Positions 32,889 to 45,900 of a DNA stretch of 64,000 nt are shown here, one piece after another (position 1 is the first letter of the stretch; every line of letters starts with the position of its first letter). The stretch comes from Geodermatophilus obscurus (GTDB taxonomy: Bacteria; Actinomycetota; Actinomycetes; Mycobacteriales; Geodermatophilaceae). The notes under the pieces were generated by a model. That model made no database searches. It was not told where the DNA came from and worked only from the letters and a program-made list of their open reading frames with translations. The position numbers were made by a program, and so were the translations under genes. The stretch is from the NCBI RefSeq assembly GCF_900115395.1, contig NZ_FOWE01000001.1:496001-560000 (forward strand), given 5' to 3'.

Positions 32889-32905
32889 TCGTGCACGGAC
32901 GTGCA
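32889..32905. promoter_or_regulatory. Probable SorC operator, intergenic copy
   Basis: CGTGCACGGACGTGCAA, the reverse complement of the intragenic site, in the divergent promoter region between the SorC regulator and glpD. An exact 17-bp match 228 bp away points to a specific binding site and possible DNA looping. Confidence 0.65.
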
Positions 32906-33012
32906 ATGGGTTGCCGAGCGTGCCGCGAAGGAGCAGGTTGCCCCGTGTGCTCCCCGGCACCCCGCCGGGCCCGGCGCACCGGTCCCACCCCCGCAGCACC
33001 AGGAGACACCCC

Positions 33013-34758
33013 GTGTCCACAGCCCTGTCACCCGCCAACCGCACCGCGGCCATCGACGCGATGAGCGCCACCGCGCTCGACGTCCTGGTCATCGGGGGCG
33101 GTGTCACCGGCGCCGGCGCGGCCCTCGACGCGGCCAGCCGCGGTCTGTCCGTCGGGCTGCTCGAGCAGCGCGACTGGGCGTCGGGCACGTCGAGCCGCGC
33201 CAGCAAGCTCGTCCACGGCGGCCTGCGCTACCTGGAGATGCTCGACTTCGCCCTGGTGCGCGAGGCACTGCACGAGCGCGGCCTGCTCGTCGGCCGGCTG
33301 GCCCCGCATCTGGTGCACCCGGTGCCCTTCCTCTACCCGATCCGCCACCGCGTCTGGGAGCGGGTCTACATCGGCTCCGGCATCGCGCTCTACGACGTCC
33401 TCGGCGGGCTGCTCGGGCGGGTCGGCGGCCGCGGCGTGCCGCTGCACCGCCACCTCTCGCGCAAGGCGCTGCGCCGCGCCGCGCCCTCCCTGCGCCCCGA
33501 CGCCGCCGTCGGCGCCATCCGCTACTGGGACGCCAAGGTCGACGACGCCCGGCTCGTGCAGGTGCTCGTGCGCACCGCCGTCGGCCACGGCGCCCTGGCC
33601 GCCAGCCGCACCCAGGTGACCGGCTACCTGGAGGAGGACGGCCGCGTGGCCGGGGTCCGCGCCGTCGACCTCGAGACCGGCCGCGAGCTGTCCATCCGCG
33701 CGCGCCACGTCATCGGCGCCACCGGCGTGTGGACCGACCAGACGCAGGAGCTCTTCCGGGCCCAGGGCCTGACGGTGCGCGCGTCCAAGGGCGTGCACAT
33801 CGCCGTGCCCCGCGAGGCCATCGCCGGGGAGGACGGCTTCATCCTCCGCACCGAGAAGAGCGTGCTGTTCATCATCCCGTGGCCGACGCACTGGGTGATC
33901 GGGACCACCGACACCCCGTGGGACCTGGCCAAGGACCACCCCGTCGCCACGTCGGCCGACGTCGAGTACCTGCTCGAGCACGCCAACGCGGTGCTGCAGC
34001 GGCCGCTCACGCGCGAGGACGTCCTCGGCGTCTACACCGGGCTGCGCCCGCTGCTGCAGCCGGTCGGCGCCGAGGCCGGCGGCACGACGCGGGTCTCGCG
34101 CGAGCACACCGTGGCCACCGTCCGGCCGGGCCTGACCGTCATCGCCGGCGGCAAGTACACGACCTACCGGGTCATGGCCCGCGACGTCGTCGCCATGGCC
34201 CTGGCCGACCGCGCGCCGGGCGAGGACCCCGACGCCCCGATCCCGGCGTCGCTGACCGAGGAGCTGCCGCTGGTCGGCGCCGACGGCTACCTCGTCCGCT
34301 GGAACCGGCGCGCCCACCTGGCCGCCCACCACGGCTGGACCGAGACCCGCGTCGAGCACCTGCTCGACCGCTACGGCAGCCTCGTCGACGAGGTCCTGGC
34401 CCTGGTCGACGGCGACCCCGACCTCGGCCGGCCGCTCGAGGCCGCTCCGGACTACCTGCGCGCCGAGGTCGTCTACGCCGTCACCGCCGAGGGGGCCCTG
34501 CACCTGGAGGACGTGCTGACCCGCCGCACCCGGCTGTCCTACGAGCAGGCCGACCGCGGCACCGCGTCGGCCCGCCCGGCCGCCGAGCTCATGGCCGGGC
34601 TGCTCGGCTGGGACGACGAGCGGCGCGAGCGGGAGATCAGCACCTACCTGGCGCGGGTGGAGGCCGAGCGGGCCGCCGAGGCGATGCCCGACGACACCTC
34701 CGCCGAGCGCGCCCGCCTGCAGGCCCCCGAGATCACGCCCTTCGCCTCGGCGTCCTGA
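33013..34758 (+). CDS. glpD: Glycerol-3-phosphate dehydrogenase, FAD-dependent
   Basis: 581 residues. Oxidises sn-glycerol 3-phosphate to dihydroxyacetone phosphate at the membrane, passing electrons to quinone. GTG start after CAGGAG. The FAD-binding GGGVTGAGAALDAASRG is near residue 30; SSRASKLVHGGLRYLE is the family signature; the C-terminal helical domain is present. First gene of glpD-glpF-glpK, divergent from the SorC regulator. Confidence 0.96.
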   Translation: MSTALSPANRTAAIDAMSATALDVLVIGGGVTGAGAALDAASRGLSVGLLEQRDWASGTSSRASKLVHGGLRYLEMLDFALVREALHERGLLVGRLAPHLVHPVPFLYPIRHRVWERVYIGSGIALYDVLGGLLGRVGGRGVPLHRHLSRKALRRAAPSLRPDAAVGAIRYWDAKVDDARLVQVLVRTAVGHGALAASRTQVTGYLEEDGRVAGVRAVDLETGRELSIRARHVIGATGVWTDQTQELFRAQGLTVRASKGVHIAVPREAIAGEDGFILRTEKSVLFIIPWPTHWVIGTTDTPWDLAKDHPVATSADVEYLLEHANAVLQRPLTREDVLGVYTGLRPLLQPVGAEAGGTTRVSREHTVATVRPGLTVIAGGKYTTYRVMARDVVAMALADRAPGEDPDAPIPASLTEELPLVGADGYLVRWNRRAHLAAHHGWTETRVEHLLDRYGSLVDEVLALVDGDPDLGRPLEAAPDYLRAEVVYAVTAEGALHLEDVLTRRTRLSYEQADRGTASARPAAELMAGLLGWDDERREREISTYLARVEAERAAEAMPDDTSAERARLQAPEITPFASAS

Positions 34759-34810
34759 TCCCTCCGACCACCCCGACCTCGAGGAGGCGCCAGCGCGGAG
34801 TCGTGCACGA

Positions 34811-34828
34811 CCCGCCCGGGAGGGCGGG
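34811..34828. promoter_or_regulatory. Hairpin in the glpD-glpF gap
   Basis: CCCGCCC and GGGCGGG with a 4-nt loop, just after TCGTGCACGA, a palindrome sharing the GTGCAC core of the SorC sites. Could be attenuation, an RNA-processing point or a weak operator. Confidence 0.3.
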
Positions 34829-34869
34829 CCCCCATCCAGGCACAACCGGACACAGAGAGGTCTCTGGCC

Positions 34870-35595
34870 GTGTCGCTCGTCTCCGTCTTCTTCTCCGAGG
34901 TCCTCGGCACCGGGCTGCTGCTCCTGCTGGGCATCGGCGTCGTCGCCAACGTCCTGCTCCGCGACAGCAAGGGCCGCGGCGCGGACTGGCTGCTCATCAG
35001 CTTCGGCTGGGGGCTGGCGGTCTTCGTCGGCGTCTACGCCGCCTACCGCAGCGGCGCCCACCTCAACCCGGCGGTGACCGTGGGCCTGTGGGCCTCCGGT
35101 GCCGACGAGTACGCCCCCGACGTGCCCATCACGTTCGGGAGCACGCTGGTCTACTTCGCCGGTGAGTTCGTCGGCGCCTTCCTCGGCGCGGTCGTGGCGT
35201 GGCTGGCCTACCGCAACCACTACGACGCCCACGAGGACCCCGGCGAGGTGCTCGCCACCTTCAGCACCGGCCCGGCGATCCGCAACCCCGTGTGGAACAC
35301 CGTCACCGAGGTCATCGGCACCTTCGTGCTCGTGTACGTGGTGCTGGCGCTCGGCAACACCCCCACCATGATCGGCCCGCTGGGCGTCGCCCTGCTCGTC
35401 GTGTCCATCGGCGCCTCGCTCGGTGGCCCTACCGGCTACGCCATCAACCCCGCCCGCGACCTCGGTCCCCGGATCGCCCACGCCGTCCTGCCGATCCGCG
35501 GCAAGGGCGGCAGCGACTGGGGCTACTCGTGGGTCCCGGTCGTGGGCCCGCTCGTCGGCGCGGTCCTGGCCGGCCTGCTCGCCCGGGTCTTCTGA
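34870..35595 (+). CDS. glpF: Glycerol uptake facilitator (MIP family)
   Basis: 241 residues, GTG start. Aquaporin-fold membrane protein with six hydrophobic segments and both half-helix motifs: GAHLNPAVT in the first half and [10 protein letters not shown] in the second. Asp after the second NPAR is typical of glycerol-conducting channels. Sits between glpD and glpK, so it imports glycerol for the kinase. Confidence 0.95.
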   Translation: MSLVSVFFSEVLGTGLLLLLGIGVVANVLLRDSKGRGADWLLISFGWGLAVFVGVYAAYRSGAHLNPAVTVGLWASGADEYAPDVPITFGSTLVYFAGEFVGAFLGAVVAWLAYRNHYDAHEDPGEVLATFSTGPAIRNPVWNTVTEVIGTFVLVYVVLALGNTPTMIGPLGVALLVVSIGASLGGPTGYAINPARDLGPRIAHAVLPIRGKGGSDWGYSWVPVVGPLVGAVLAGLLARVF

Positions 35596-35635
35596 CCGCT
35601 CCACCCCCGTTGCAACGACGCACCAGGAGGAAGCA

Positions 35636-37156
35636 GTGACCACCTACATCGCCGCCATCGACCAGGGCACCACCAGCACCCGCTGCATGGTCTTCGACCA
35701 CGCGGGCGCCGTGGTGGCCGTCGCCCAGAAGGAGCACCGCCAGATCTTCCCGCGGGCCGGGTGGGTCGAGCACGACGCGCAGGAGATCTGGGCCAACGTC
35801 CGCGAGGTCGTCGGCCAGGCGCTGGCCCGCGCCGACCTCGTCGGCACCGACCTCGCCGCCGTCGGGCTGACCAACCAGCGCGAGACCACGGTCGTCTGGG
35901 ACAAGGGCACCGGGGAGCCGGTGTACAACGCCATCGTCTGGCAGGACACCCGCACCGACCGGATCGTCACCGAGCTCGGCGAGCTCGGCGGGGGAGCCGA
36001 GCGCTACAAGGAGAAGGTCGGCCTGCCGCTGGCCACCTACTTCGCCGGCCCCAAGGTGACCTGGATCCTCGACAACGTCGAGGGCGCCCGCGAGCGCGCC
36101 GAGCGCGGCGAGCTGCTCATGGGCACCATCGACAGCTGGCTGCTGTGGAACATGACCGGCGGCACCGACGGCGGGCAGCACCTCACCGACGTCAGCAACG
36201 CCTCCCGCACCATGCTCATGGACTACAAGACGCTGGCGTGGGACGAGTCGATCGCCGCGGACATGCGCATCCCCGTGTCGATGCTGCCGGAGATCCGGTC
36301 CAACTCCGAGGTCTACGGCGAGGGCCGCAAGGCCGGTGCGCTGGCCGGCGTCAAGATCGCCGGCTCCCTCGGGGACCAGCAGGCGGCCACCTTCGGGCAG
36401 GTCTGCTTCTCGCCGGGCATGGCCAAGAACACCTACGGCACCGGCAACTTCCTGCTGCTCAACACGGGCGAGGAGGCGGTGTCGTCGAAGAACGGCCTGC
36501 TGACGACGGTCTGCTACAAGATCGGCGACCGCAAGCCGGTGTACGCGCTCGAGGGCTCGATCGCCGTCACCGGCTCGCTGGTGCAGTGGGTGCGCGACAA
36601 CCTGCGGCTCATCGGCGGGGCGCCGGAGATCGAGGCGGTGGCCCGCTCGGTCGACGACAACGGCGGCGCCTACTTCGTGCCGGCCTTCTCCGGCCTGTTC
36701 GCCCCGCACTGGCGCTCCGACGCCCGCGGCGCGCTGGTCGGGCTGACCCGCTACGTCAACCGCGGGCACCTGGCCCGGGCGGTGCTGGAGGCCACGGCCT
36801 ACCAGACCCGCGAGGTCGTCGAGGCCATGAACGCCGACTCCGGCGTCGACCTCACCGAGCTGCGCGTCGACGGCGGCATGGTGGTCAACGAGCTGCTCAT
36901 GCAGTTCCAGGCCGACATCCTCGGCGTCGACGTCGTCCGGCCGAAGATCGCCGAGACGACCGCCCTGGGCGCGGCCTACGCCGCGGGCCTGGCGGTCGGG
37001 TTCTGGGCCGACGAGGACGAGCTCACCGCACAGTGGGCCGAGGACAAGCGGTGGAGCCCGGCCATGGACGCCGGCGTCCGCGACCGCTACTACCGCAAGT
37101 GGACGAAGGCGGTCCAGCGCACCCTCGACTGGGTCGACGACGACGACGACCAGTAG
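35636..37156 (+). CDS. glpK: Glycerol kinase
   Basis: 506 residues, GTG start five nt after AGGAGG. Phosphorylates glycerol using ATP. FGGY-family features: DQGTTSTR at the N-terminus, ATP-binding [24 protein letters not shown], and the C-terminal signature [10 protein letters not shown] with VDGGMVVN. The length matches the family. Last gene of the glycerol operon. Confidence 0.98.
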   Translation: MTTYIAAIDQGTTSTRCMVFDHAGAVVAVAQKEHRQIFPRAGWVEHDAQEIWANVREVVGQALARADLVGTDLAAVGLTNQRETTVVWDKGTGEPVYNAIVWQDTRTDRIVTELGELGGGAERYKEKVGLPLATYFAGPKVTWILDNVEGARERAERGELLMGTIDSWLLWNMTGGTDGGQHLTDVSNASRTMLMDYKTLAWDESIAADMRIPVSMLPEIRSNSEVYGEGRKAGALAGVKIAGSLGDQQAATFGQVCFSPGMAKNTYGTGNFLLLNTGEEAVSSKNGLLTTVCYKIGDRKPVYALEGSIAVTGSLVQWVRDNLRLIGGAPEIEAVARSVDDNGGAYFVPAFSGLFAPHWRSDARGALVGLTRYVNRGHLARAVLEATAYQTREVVEAMNADSGVDLTELRVDGGMVVNELLMQFQADILGVDVVRPKIAETTALGAAYAAGLAVGFWADEDELTAQWAEDKRWSPAMDAGVRDRYYRKWTKAVQRTLDWVDDDDDQ

Positions 37157-37230
37157 TCCCGGCCGGACCGTTCCGCGGGCGCCGTCCCCAGGGAGGGGCG
37201 GCGTCCGCGGGCGTCCGCGGGCCCTCTGAC

Positions 37231-37236
37231 TACCCT
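37231..37236 (+). promoter_or_regulatory. -10 box, leaderless mshC
   Basis: TACCCT seven nt before the GTG at 37244; no ribosome binding site. Confidence 0.5.
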
Positions 37237-37243
37237 CGGTGCC

Positions 37244-38494
37244 GTGCTCGCCTGGCCCGCTCCGCTGCTCCCGACGCTCCCGGGGCCCGGCCCCGTCCTG
37301 CGGCTGTTCGACACCGCGCGCGGGGAGGTCGTGGCCACCGAGCCGGGGCGGGTGGCGCGGATGTACGTCTGCGGCATCACGCCCTACGACGCCACCCACC
37401 TCGGGCACGCGGCCACCTACCTCGCCTTCGACCTGGTCAACCGGGTGTGGCGGGACGCCGGGCACGCCGTCCACTACGTGCAGAACGTCACCGACATCGA
37501 CGACCCGCTGCTCGAGCGCGCCGAGCGCGACGGCGAGGACTGGATCGTCCTCGGCATGCGCGAGACCGCGCTGTTCCGGGAGGACATGACCGCGCTGCGG
37601 GTGCTGCCGCCCGAGGACTACGTCGGCGCGGTCGCGGCCATCCCGGCGATCGTCGCCCGGGTGGAGACCCTCCTCGACGAGGGCCTGGCCTACGTCCTCG
37701 ACGACGGCACCGGCGACGTCTACCACGACGTGTCGCAGGCGCCCGGCTTCGGCGAGGAGTCCGGGTACGACCCGGCGACCATGCTCGCGCTGTCGGCCGA
37801 GCGCGGCGGCGACCCCGACCGGCCCGGCAAGCGCAACCGGCTCGACCCGCTGCTGTGGCGCGGCCGCCGCGAGGGCGAGCCGTCCTGGCCCGGCCCGCGC
37901 GGCATCGACGGCCGGCCCGGCTGGCACATCGAGTGCGCCACCATCGCGCTCGACACCATCGGCATGGGCTTCGACGTCCAGGGCGGCGGCAGCGACCTGG
38001 TCTTCCCGCACCACGAGTACTCCGCCGTCCACGCCGAGGCGCTCGCGGGCACCAAGCCGTTCGCCCGGGCCTACGTGCACGCCGCGATGATCGGTCTGCA
38101 CGGCGAGAAGATGAGCAAGAGCCGGGGCAACCTGGTCTTCGTCTCCAAGCTGCGCGGCGAGGGCGTCGACCCGATGGCCGTCCGCCTGGCGCTGCTGTCC
38201 GGGCACTACCGCACCGACCGCGCCTGGACGCCGGACCTGCTGTCGGCGGCGGAGGGGCGGCTGGCCACCTGGCGCCGCGCGGCCGCGCTCCCCGCCGGCG
38301 CCCCCGCCGCACCCGTCCTCGCCGGGCTGCGCGAGCGGCTGGCCGACGATCTCGACAGCCCCGGCGCGATCGCCGCCGTCGACGCCTGGGCGGCGGCCAC
38401 GCTCTCCGGGGACGGCGAGACCGAGGAGGGGGCGCCGGCCATGGTGGCCGACGCCGTCGACGCGCTGCTCGGCGTGCAGTTACAGGAGGGCTGA
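37244..38494 (+). CDS. mshC: Cysteine:GlcN-Ins ligase (mycothiol synthesis)
   Basis: 416 residues. Joins cysteine to glucosaminyl-inositol in mycothiol synthesis. A cysteinyl-tRNA-synthetase-like fold: zinc Cys in [14 protein letters not shown]-like THLGHA, WHIECA for the zinc site, KMSKS in [10 protein letters not shown]. It lacks the tRNA-binding domains of cysS, and the N-terminal SWPAPxxPxLPG-like start ([14 protein letters not shown]) is typical of MshC. Its TGA is directly followed by the dgt GTG, so the two are co-transcribed. Confidence 0.97.
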   Translation: MLAWPAPLLPTLPGPGPVLRLFDTARGEVVATEPGRVARMYVCGITPYDATHLGHAATYLAFDLVNRVWRDAGHAVHYVQNVTDIDDPLLERAERDGEDWIVLGMRETALFREDMTALRVLPPEDYVGAVAAIPAIVARVETLLDEGLAYVLDDGTGDVYHDVSQAPGFGEESGYDPATMLALSAERGGDPDRPGKRNRLDPLLWRGRREGEPSWPGPRGIDGRPGWHIECATIALDTIGMGFDVQGGGSDLVFPHHEYSAVHAEALAGTKPFARAYVHAAMIGLHGEKMSKSRGNLVFVSKLRGEGVDPMAVRLALLSGHYRTDRAWTPDLLSAAEGRLATWRRAAALPAGAPAAPVLAGLRERLADDLDSPGAIAAVDAWAAATLSGDGETEEGAPAMVADAVDALLGVQLQEG

Positions 38495-39523
38495 GTGCCC
38501 GGCGGGTTCAGCCCTACCGACCGCCTCGCCCGTGAGGCGGAGGAGTCCGGGCTCGCCCCGGCCGCGACGCGCTCGGCGGCCACCCGCGGCCGCGCCGTCG
38601 CCGAGCCGGAGGACCGGCTGCGCACCGCCTTCGAGCGCGACCGCGACCGGATCCTGCACGCCAAGGCATTCCGCCGGCTCAAGCACAAGACGCAGGTCTT
38701 CCTCAACCCCGACGGCGACCACTTCGTCACCCGGCTCACGCACACGCTGCAGGTCACCCAGGTCGCCCGCGCCATCGCCCGCGCCCTCGGGCTCAACGAG
38801 ACGCTGGCGGAGGCGATCGCGCTGGGCCACGACGTCGGCCACTCGCCGTTCGGGCACATCGGCGAGGACGCCTTCGACCCCTACGTCCCCGGCGGCTGGC
38901 ACCACGCCGCGCAGGGCGTGCGGATCGTCGAGGTGCTGGAGCACCTGAACCTGACCTGGGAGGTGCGCGACGGCATCCGCGCGCACAGCTGGAAGATCTC
39001 CCCGCCGCCGGCCACGCGGGAGGGGGAGTGCGTGCGCTACGCCGACCGGATCGCCTACCTCTCCCACGACGCGCTCGACGCCGTCCGCGCGGGCGTGCTG
39101 CAGCCCGGCGACCTGCCCGCGGCCGCGCGGGTCGTGTTCGGCGAGCCCGGCAGTGCGATGGTCGGGGCGATGGTCGACGCCGTCGTGGAGGGCGCGCTGG
39201 CCGACGGGGGAGCGGTGGTCATGGCACCCGGCCCGCTGGCGGCGATGCAGGAGCTGCGGGCGTTCATGTTCGAGCGGGTCTACCTGTCCGAGACCGCCGC
39301 CGGGCAGAAGCAGCTCGCCGTCGACGTCATCCGCCGGCTGGTCGACCACCACCTCGCCCACCCGGAGCTCATCCCGGCGACCTACCGCGACACCGAGGCC
39401 GACCTGGTCACCCAGGTCGTCGACCACGTCTCGGGGATGACCGACCGGTTCGCGCTGCGCACCCACGACCGGCTCTTCGACGACGACGCCGCCGCGCGCA
39501 TGGCCCCGCTGCTGCGTCGCTGA
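38495..39523 (+). CDS. dgt: dGTP triphosphohydrolase-like protein
   Basis: 342 residues, GTG start immediately after the mshC stop with AGGAGG upstream. HD-domain phosphohydrolase that cleaves dNTPs to nucleoside plus triphosphate. Metal residues are visible: RLTHTLQV (His), GHDVGHSPFGH (HD and second His), and a later Asp in RYADRIAYLSHD. Shorter than the E. coli enzyme, as usual for the actinobacterial type. Confidence 0.93.
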   Translation: MPGGFSPTDRLAREAEESGLAPAATRSAATRGRAVAEPEDRLRTAFERDRDRILHAKAFRRLKHKTQVFLNPDGDHFVTRLTHTLQVTQVARAIARALGLNETLAEAIALGHDVGHSPFGHIGEDAFDPYVPGGWHHAAQGVRIVEVLEHLNLTWEVRDGIRAHSWKISPPPATREGECVRYADRIAYLSHDALDAVRAGVLQPGDLPAAARVVFGEPGSAMVGAMVDAVVEGALADGGAVVMAPGPLAAMQELRAFMFERVYLSETAAGQKQLAVDVIRRLVDHHLAHPELIPATYRDTEADLVTQVVDHVSGMTDRFALRTHDRLFDDDAAARMAPLLRR

Positions 39524-39648
39524 GCAGGACGGTCGTCGAGGTCGTTCCCCTCGTGCGCGCGGCACCGGCGACGCAGCGCGCCGCGCACGTCCGGGCACCG
39601 GCCGGTCCGCCTGACACGGGCGCGGTGCCGGCGTCCGGTCCGGTCCGG

Positions 39649-39713
39649 TCCTGGGGTGTTCTCCACCTCCCGGGCTCCGGCAGGACCCCGGACGGACGAG
39701 GAACACCCCAGGA
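39649..39713. terminator. Long-range inverted repeat between dgt and PAC2 genes
   Basis: TCCTGGGGTGTTC (39649-39661) and GAACACCCCAGGA (39701-39713) are exact reverse complements around a 39-nt GC-rich centre with its own smaller pairings. Between convergent genes; probable bidirectional terminator. Confidence 0.5.
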
Positions 39714-39805
39714 GCGGCCGGCCACGACCGTTATCCCCAGCAGACCGCCGACCCACGAGGACCCCCGGCACGGGCGGGCGGCGACGGGGGAGCGGGACGG
39801 TCAGG

Positions 39806-40666
39806 TCAGTTGCTGCCGCCGCGGCGGCGCAGGTACCGCTCGAACTCGCGGGCGATCTGGTCGCCGTTGGCCTGGGAGAGGTCGGTCTCGGTGGCGCGCT
39901 CCTCCAGCGAGCGCACGTACTCCACGACCTCGGCGTCCTCCTGGGCCATCTCGTCGACGGTCTTGACCCACTCGTCGGCCTGCGCCGGCAGCGCGCCCAG
40001 GGGCACCGGCAGCTCCAGCACCTCCTCGACCCGCTGCAGCAGCGCCACGGTGGCGCGCGGGGACGGCGGCTGGGACACGTAGTGCGGCACGGCGGCCCAG
40101 AAGCTCACCGCGGGCAGCCCCTCCTGCACGCAGGCGTCCTGGAACACGCCGAGGATGCCGGTGGGGCCCTCGTAGCGGGAGGTCTCCAGGCCGTAGGCGC
40201 GGGCGGACTCCTGGTCGTAGGCCGACCCGCTCACCGGGGTGGGCCGGGTGTGCGGGGTGTCGGCCAGCAGCGCGCCGAGGGCCACGACGGTCTGCACCTC
40301 GAGCTCCTGGCACAGCTCGATCAGCTCGGCGCAGAAGCCCCGCCAGCGCATGTTCGGCTCGATGCCGCGGATGAGCACGACGTCGCGGTCGCTGCCGGGC
40401 GGGCGGGCCACCGACACCCGCGTCGTGGGCCACTCGATGCGCCGGCTGACGCCCTCGACGAGGGACACGGTGGGGCGGTTGACCTGGAAGTCGTAGTAGT
40501 CCTCGGGGTCCAGCGCGGCCAGGGGAGTGGCGTCCCAGATGAGCTCCAGGTGCTCCAGCGCCCCGGTCGCGGCGTCCCCGGCGTCGTTCCAGCCCTCGAA
40601 GGCGACCACCGCCACCGGCTGGTTCAGCTGGGGCAGGTCCTCTGGAGCGGACTTCGGGTCGATCAC
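39806..40666 (-). CDS. PAC2 family protein
   Basis: 286 residues from a GTG ([11 protein letters not shown]). PAC2 proteins resemble a proteasome assembly chaperone; in actinobacteria they are conserved near proteasome or metH genes, role uncertain. [21 protein letters not shown] is the family opening; the C-terminus is charged and coiled-coil-like. TAGGCT seven nt upstream indicates a leaderless transcript. Divergent from metH. Confidence 0.92.
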   Translation of the reverse strand: MIDPKSAPEDLPQLNQPVAVVAFEGWNDAGDAATGALEHLELIWDATPLAALDPEDYYDFQVNRPTVSLVEGVSRRIEWPTTRVSVARPPGSDRDVVLIRGIEPNMRWRGFCAELIELCQELEVQTVVALGALLADTPHTRPTPVSGSAYDQESARAYGLETSRYEGPTGILGVFQDACVQEGLPAVSFWAAVPHYVSQPPSPRATVALLQRVEEVLELPVPLGALPAQADEWVKTVDEMAQEDAEVVEYVRSLEERATETDLSQANGDQIAREFERYLRRRGGSN

Positions 40667-40673
40667 CCCTGCG

Positions 40674-40679
40674 AGCCTA
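40674..40679 (-). promoter_or_regulatory. -10 box, leaderless PAC2 gene
   Basis: TAGGCT on the minus strand, seven nt before the GTG at 40666. Confidence 0.5.
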
Positions 40680-40813
40680 CGTCGGTCGCGGGGCTGCGCC
40701 GGGCGGCGAGGGTGGGAGGATGGCACGGGCGCCGACGGCGCCCCCGGAATCCGCAGGGACCGGCGGCTGCTGCACAGCCGGGTGGACCGCCGCCCCCGAC
40801 ACCGAGGACGCCC

Positions 40814-44611
<3,798 letters not shown>

Positions 44612-44700
44612 AAGGACCCCCTCGCCCCCCACCCCTCGCTGACGCTCGGGGCGGGACCCTGCAAGGGGGCCGTTCCAGCACTGCGAGGGGCCGTTCCAGC
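44612..44700. terminator. Repeated convergent-gene terminator, copy B
   Basis: Between convergent metH and ackA: CCCCCTCGCCCCCCACC, centre, CTGCAAGGGGGCCGTTCC, very similar to 24364-24427. The right part is then repeated once more in shortened form (CTGCGAGGGGCCGTTCC). Confidence 0.6.
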
Positions 44701-44703
44701 ACG

Positions 44704-45900
44704 TCACCTGGCCAGGAGGGCGACCGTCTGGCGGGCCATCTCGAGCTCTTCGTCGGTGGGGACGACGAGGACGGCGACCGGGCTGCCGTCGGCCGACACC
44801 CGCCGGGCGCCGCCGGCGCGGACGGCGTTGCGCTCGTCGTCGAGCCGGACGCCGAGCGGCTCCAGGCCGGCCAGTGACCGCGCCCGGACGACGGCGTCGT
44901 TCTCCCCGATGCCGCCGGTGAACGCGATCGCGTCGGTGCGCCCGAGCACCGCCATGAACGCCCCGACGTAGCGGCGCACCCGGTGGCAGAACACGTCGAG
45001 GGCGAGCACGGCGGCGTCGTCGCCGTCGGCGATGCGCCGGTGCACCTCGCGCAGGTCGTTGGTGCCGGCCAGCGCCAGCATGCCGCCGGCGCCGTTGAGC
45101 GCCCGGTCGACCTCCACCGGGCCCAGCCCCGCGACGCGGTGCAGGTGCGCGCCCAGCGCCGGGTCGACGTCGCCGGAGCGGGTGCCCATGACCAGGCCCT
45201 CCAGCGGCGTCATGCCCATCGAGGTGTCGACGCTGCGGCCGCCCGCGACGGCGGTGGCGCTCGCCCCGTTGCCCAGGTGCAGCACGACGGTGTTCGTCTC
45301 CTCCAGCGGCCGGCCGAGCAGCTCCGCGGCGCCGCGGGAGACGAAGGCGTGCGAGGTGCCGTGGAACCCGTAGCGCCGCACGCCGTGCTCGCGCGCCCAC
45401 TCCCGGGGCACCGCGTAGGTCGAGGCCGCGGCCGGCAGCGTCGCGTGGAAGGCGGTGTCGAACACCGCCACGTGCGGCAGGTCGGGGAAGGCGCGCCGCG
45501 CCACGTCGATGCCGACGGCGTTGACCGGGTTGTGCAGCGGCGCCAGCGCCGCGAGCTCCCGGACGGCGCGGAGGACGTCGTCGTCGACCAGCACCGGCGC
45601 GGAGAAGCGGTCCCCGCCGTGCACCACCCGGTGGGCGACCGCGACCAGCCCGGCGTCGGCCAGCGCGGGGCCGGTGCGGTCGAAGGCCGCCAGCGCCGCC
45701 GTGAGCGCCGCCTCGTGGTCGGGCAGCGGCTGCTCGGCGACGTCGGGCTCGGCGCCCGCCCGGGCGTGGGTGAGCCGGCCCTCGGGCTGCCCGATCCGCT
45801 CGGCCAGCCCCCAGGCCAGCGCCTCGCCGGCGGCGACGTCGACCAGCCGGTACTTCAGCGAGGAGGACCCGCAGTTGACGACCAGCACCCGGCCGGTCAC
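44704..45900 (-). CDS. ackA: Acetate kinase
   Basis: 398 residues. Interconverts acetyl phosphate plus ADP and acetate plus ATP. Signatures: VVNCGSSSLKY at the N-terminus, GFHGTSHAFVS in the middle, FTGGIGEND near the C-terminus. The GTG start overlaps the pta stop (GTGA), so expression is coupled to pta. Confidence 0.97.
   Translation of the reverse strand: MTGRVLVVNCGSSSLKYRLVDVAAGEALAWGLAERIGQPEGRLTHARAGAEPDVAEQPLPDHEAALTAALAAFDRTGPALADAGLVAVAHRVVHGGDRFSAPVLVDDDVLRAVRELAALAPLHNPVNAVGIDVARRAFPDLPHVAVFDTAFHATLPAAASTYAVPREWAREHGVRRYGFHGTSHAFVSRGAAELLGRPLEETNTVVLHLGNGASATAVAGGRSVDTSMGMTPLEGLVMGTRSGDVDPALGAHLHRVAGLGPVEVDRALNGAGGMLALAGTNDLREVHRRIADGDDAAVLALDVFCHRVRRYVGAFMAVLGRTDAIAFTGGIGENDAVVRARSLAGLEPLGVRLDDERNAVRAGGARRVSADGSPVAVLVVPTDEELEMARQTVALLAR

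Noticed and set aside
33028-38206. Long minus-strand frames opposite glpD, glpF, glpK and mshC
   Set aside because: Repetitive Gly/Val/Arg/Asp composition and no domain motifs; shadows of the plus-strand genes.
39729-39737. TTATCCCCA here and near 62091 as DnaA boxes
   Set aside because: Isolated single copies with one mismatch, no cluster and no AT-rich region.
40667-40813. B12 riboswitch upstream of metH
   Set aside because: I looked for a B12-box-like core and found none; the gap is short and holds only a 7-bp hairpin.
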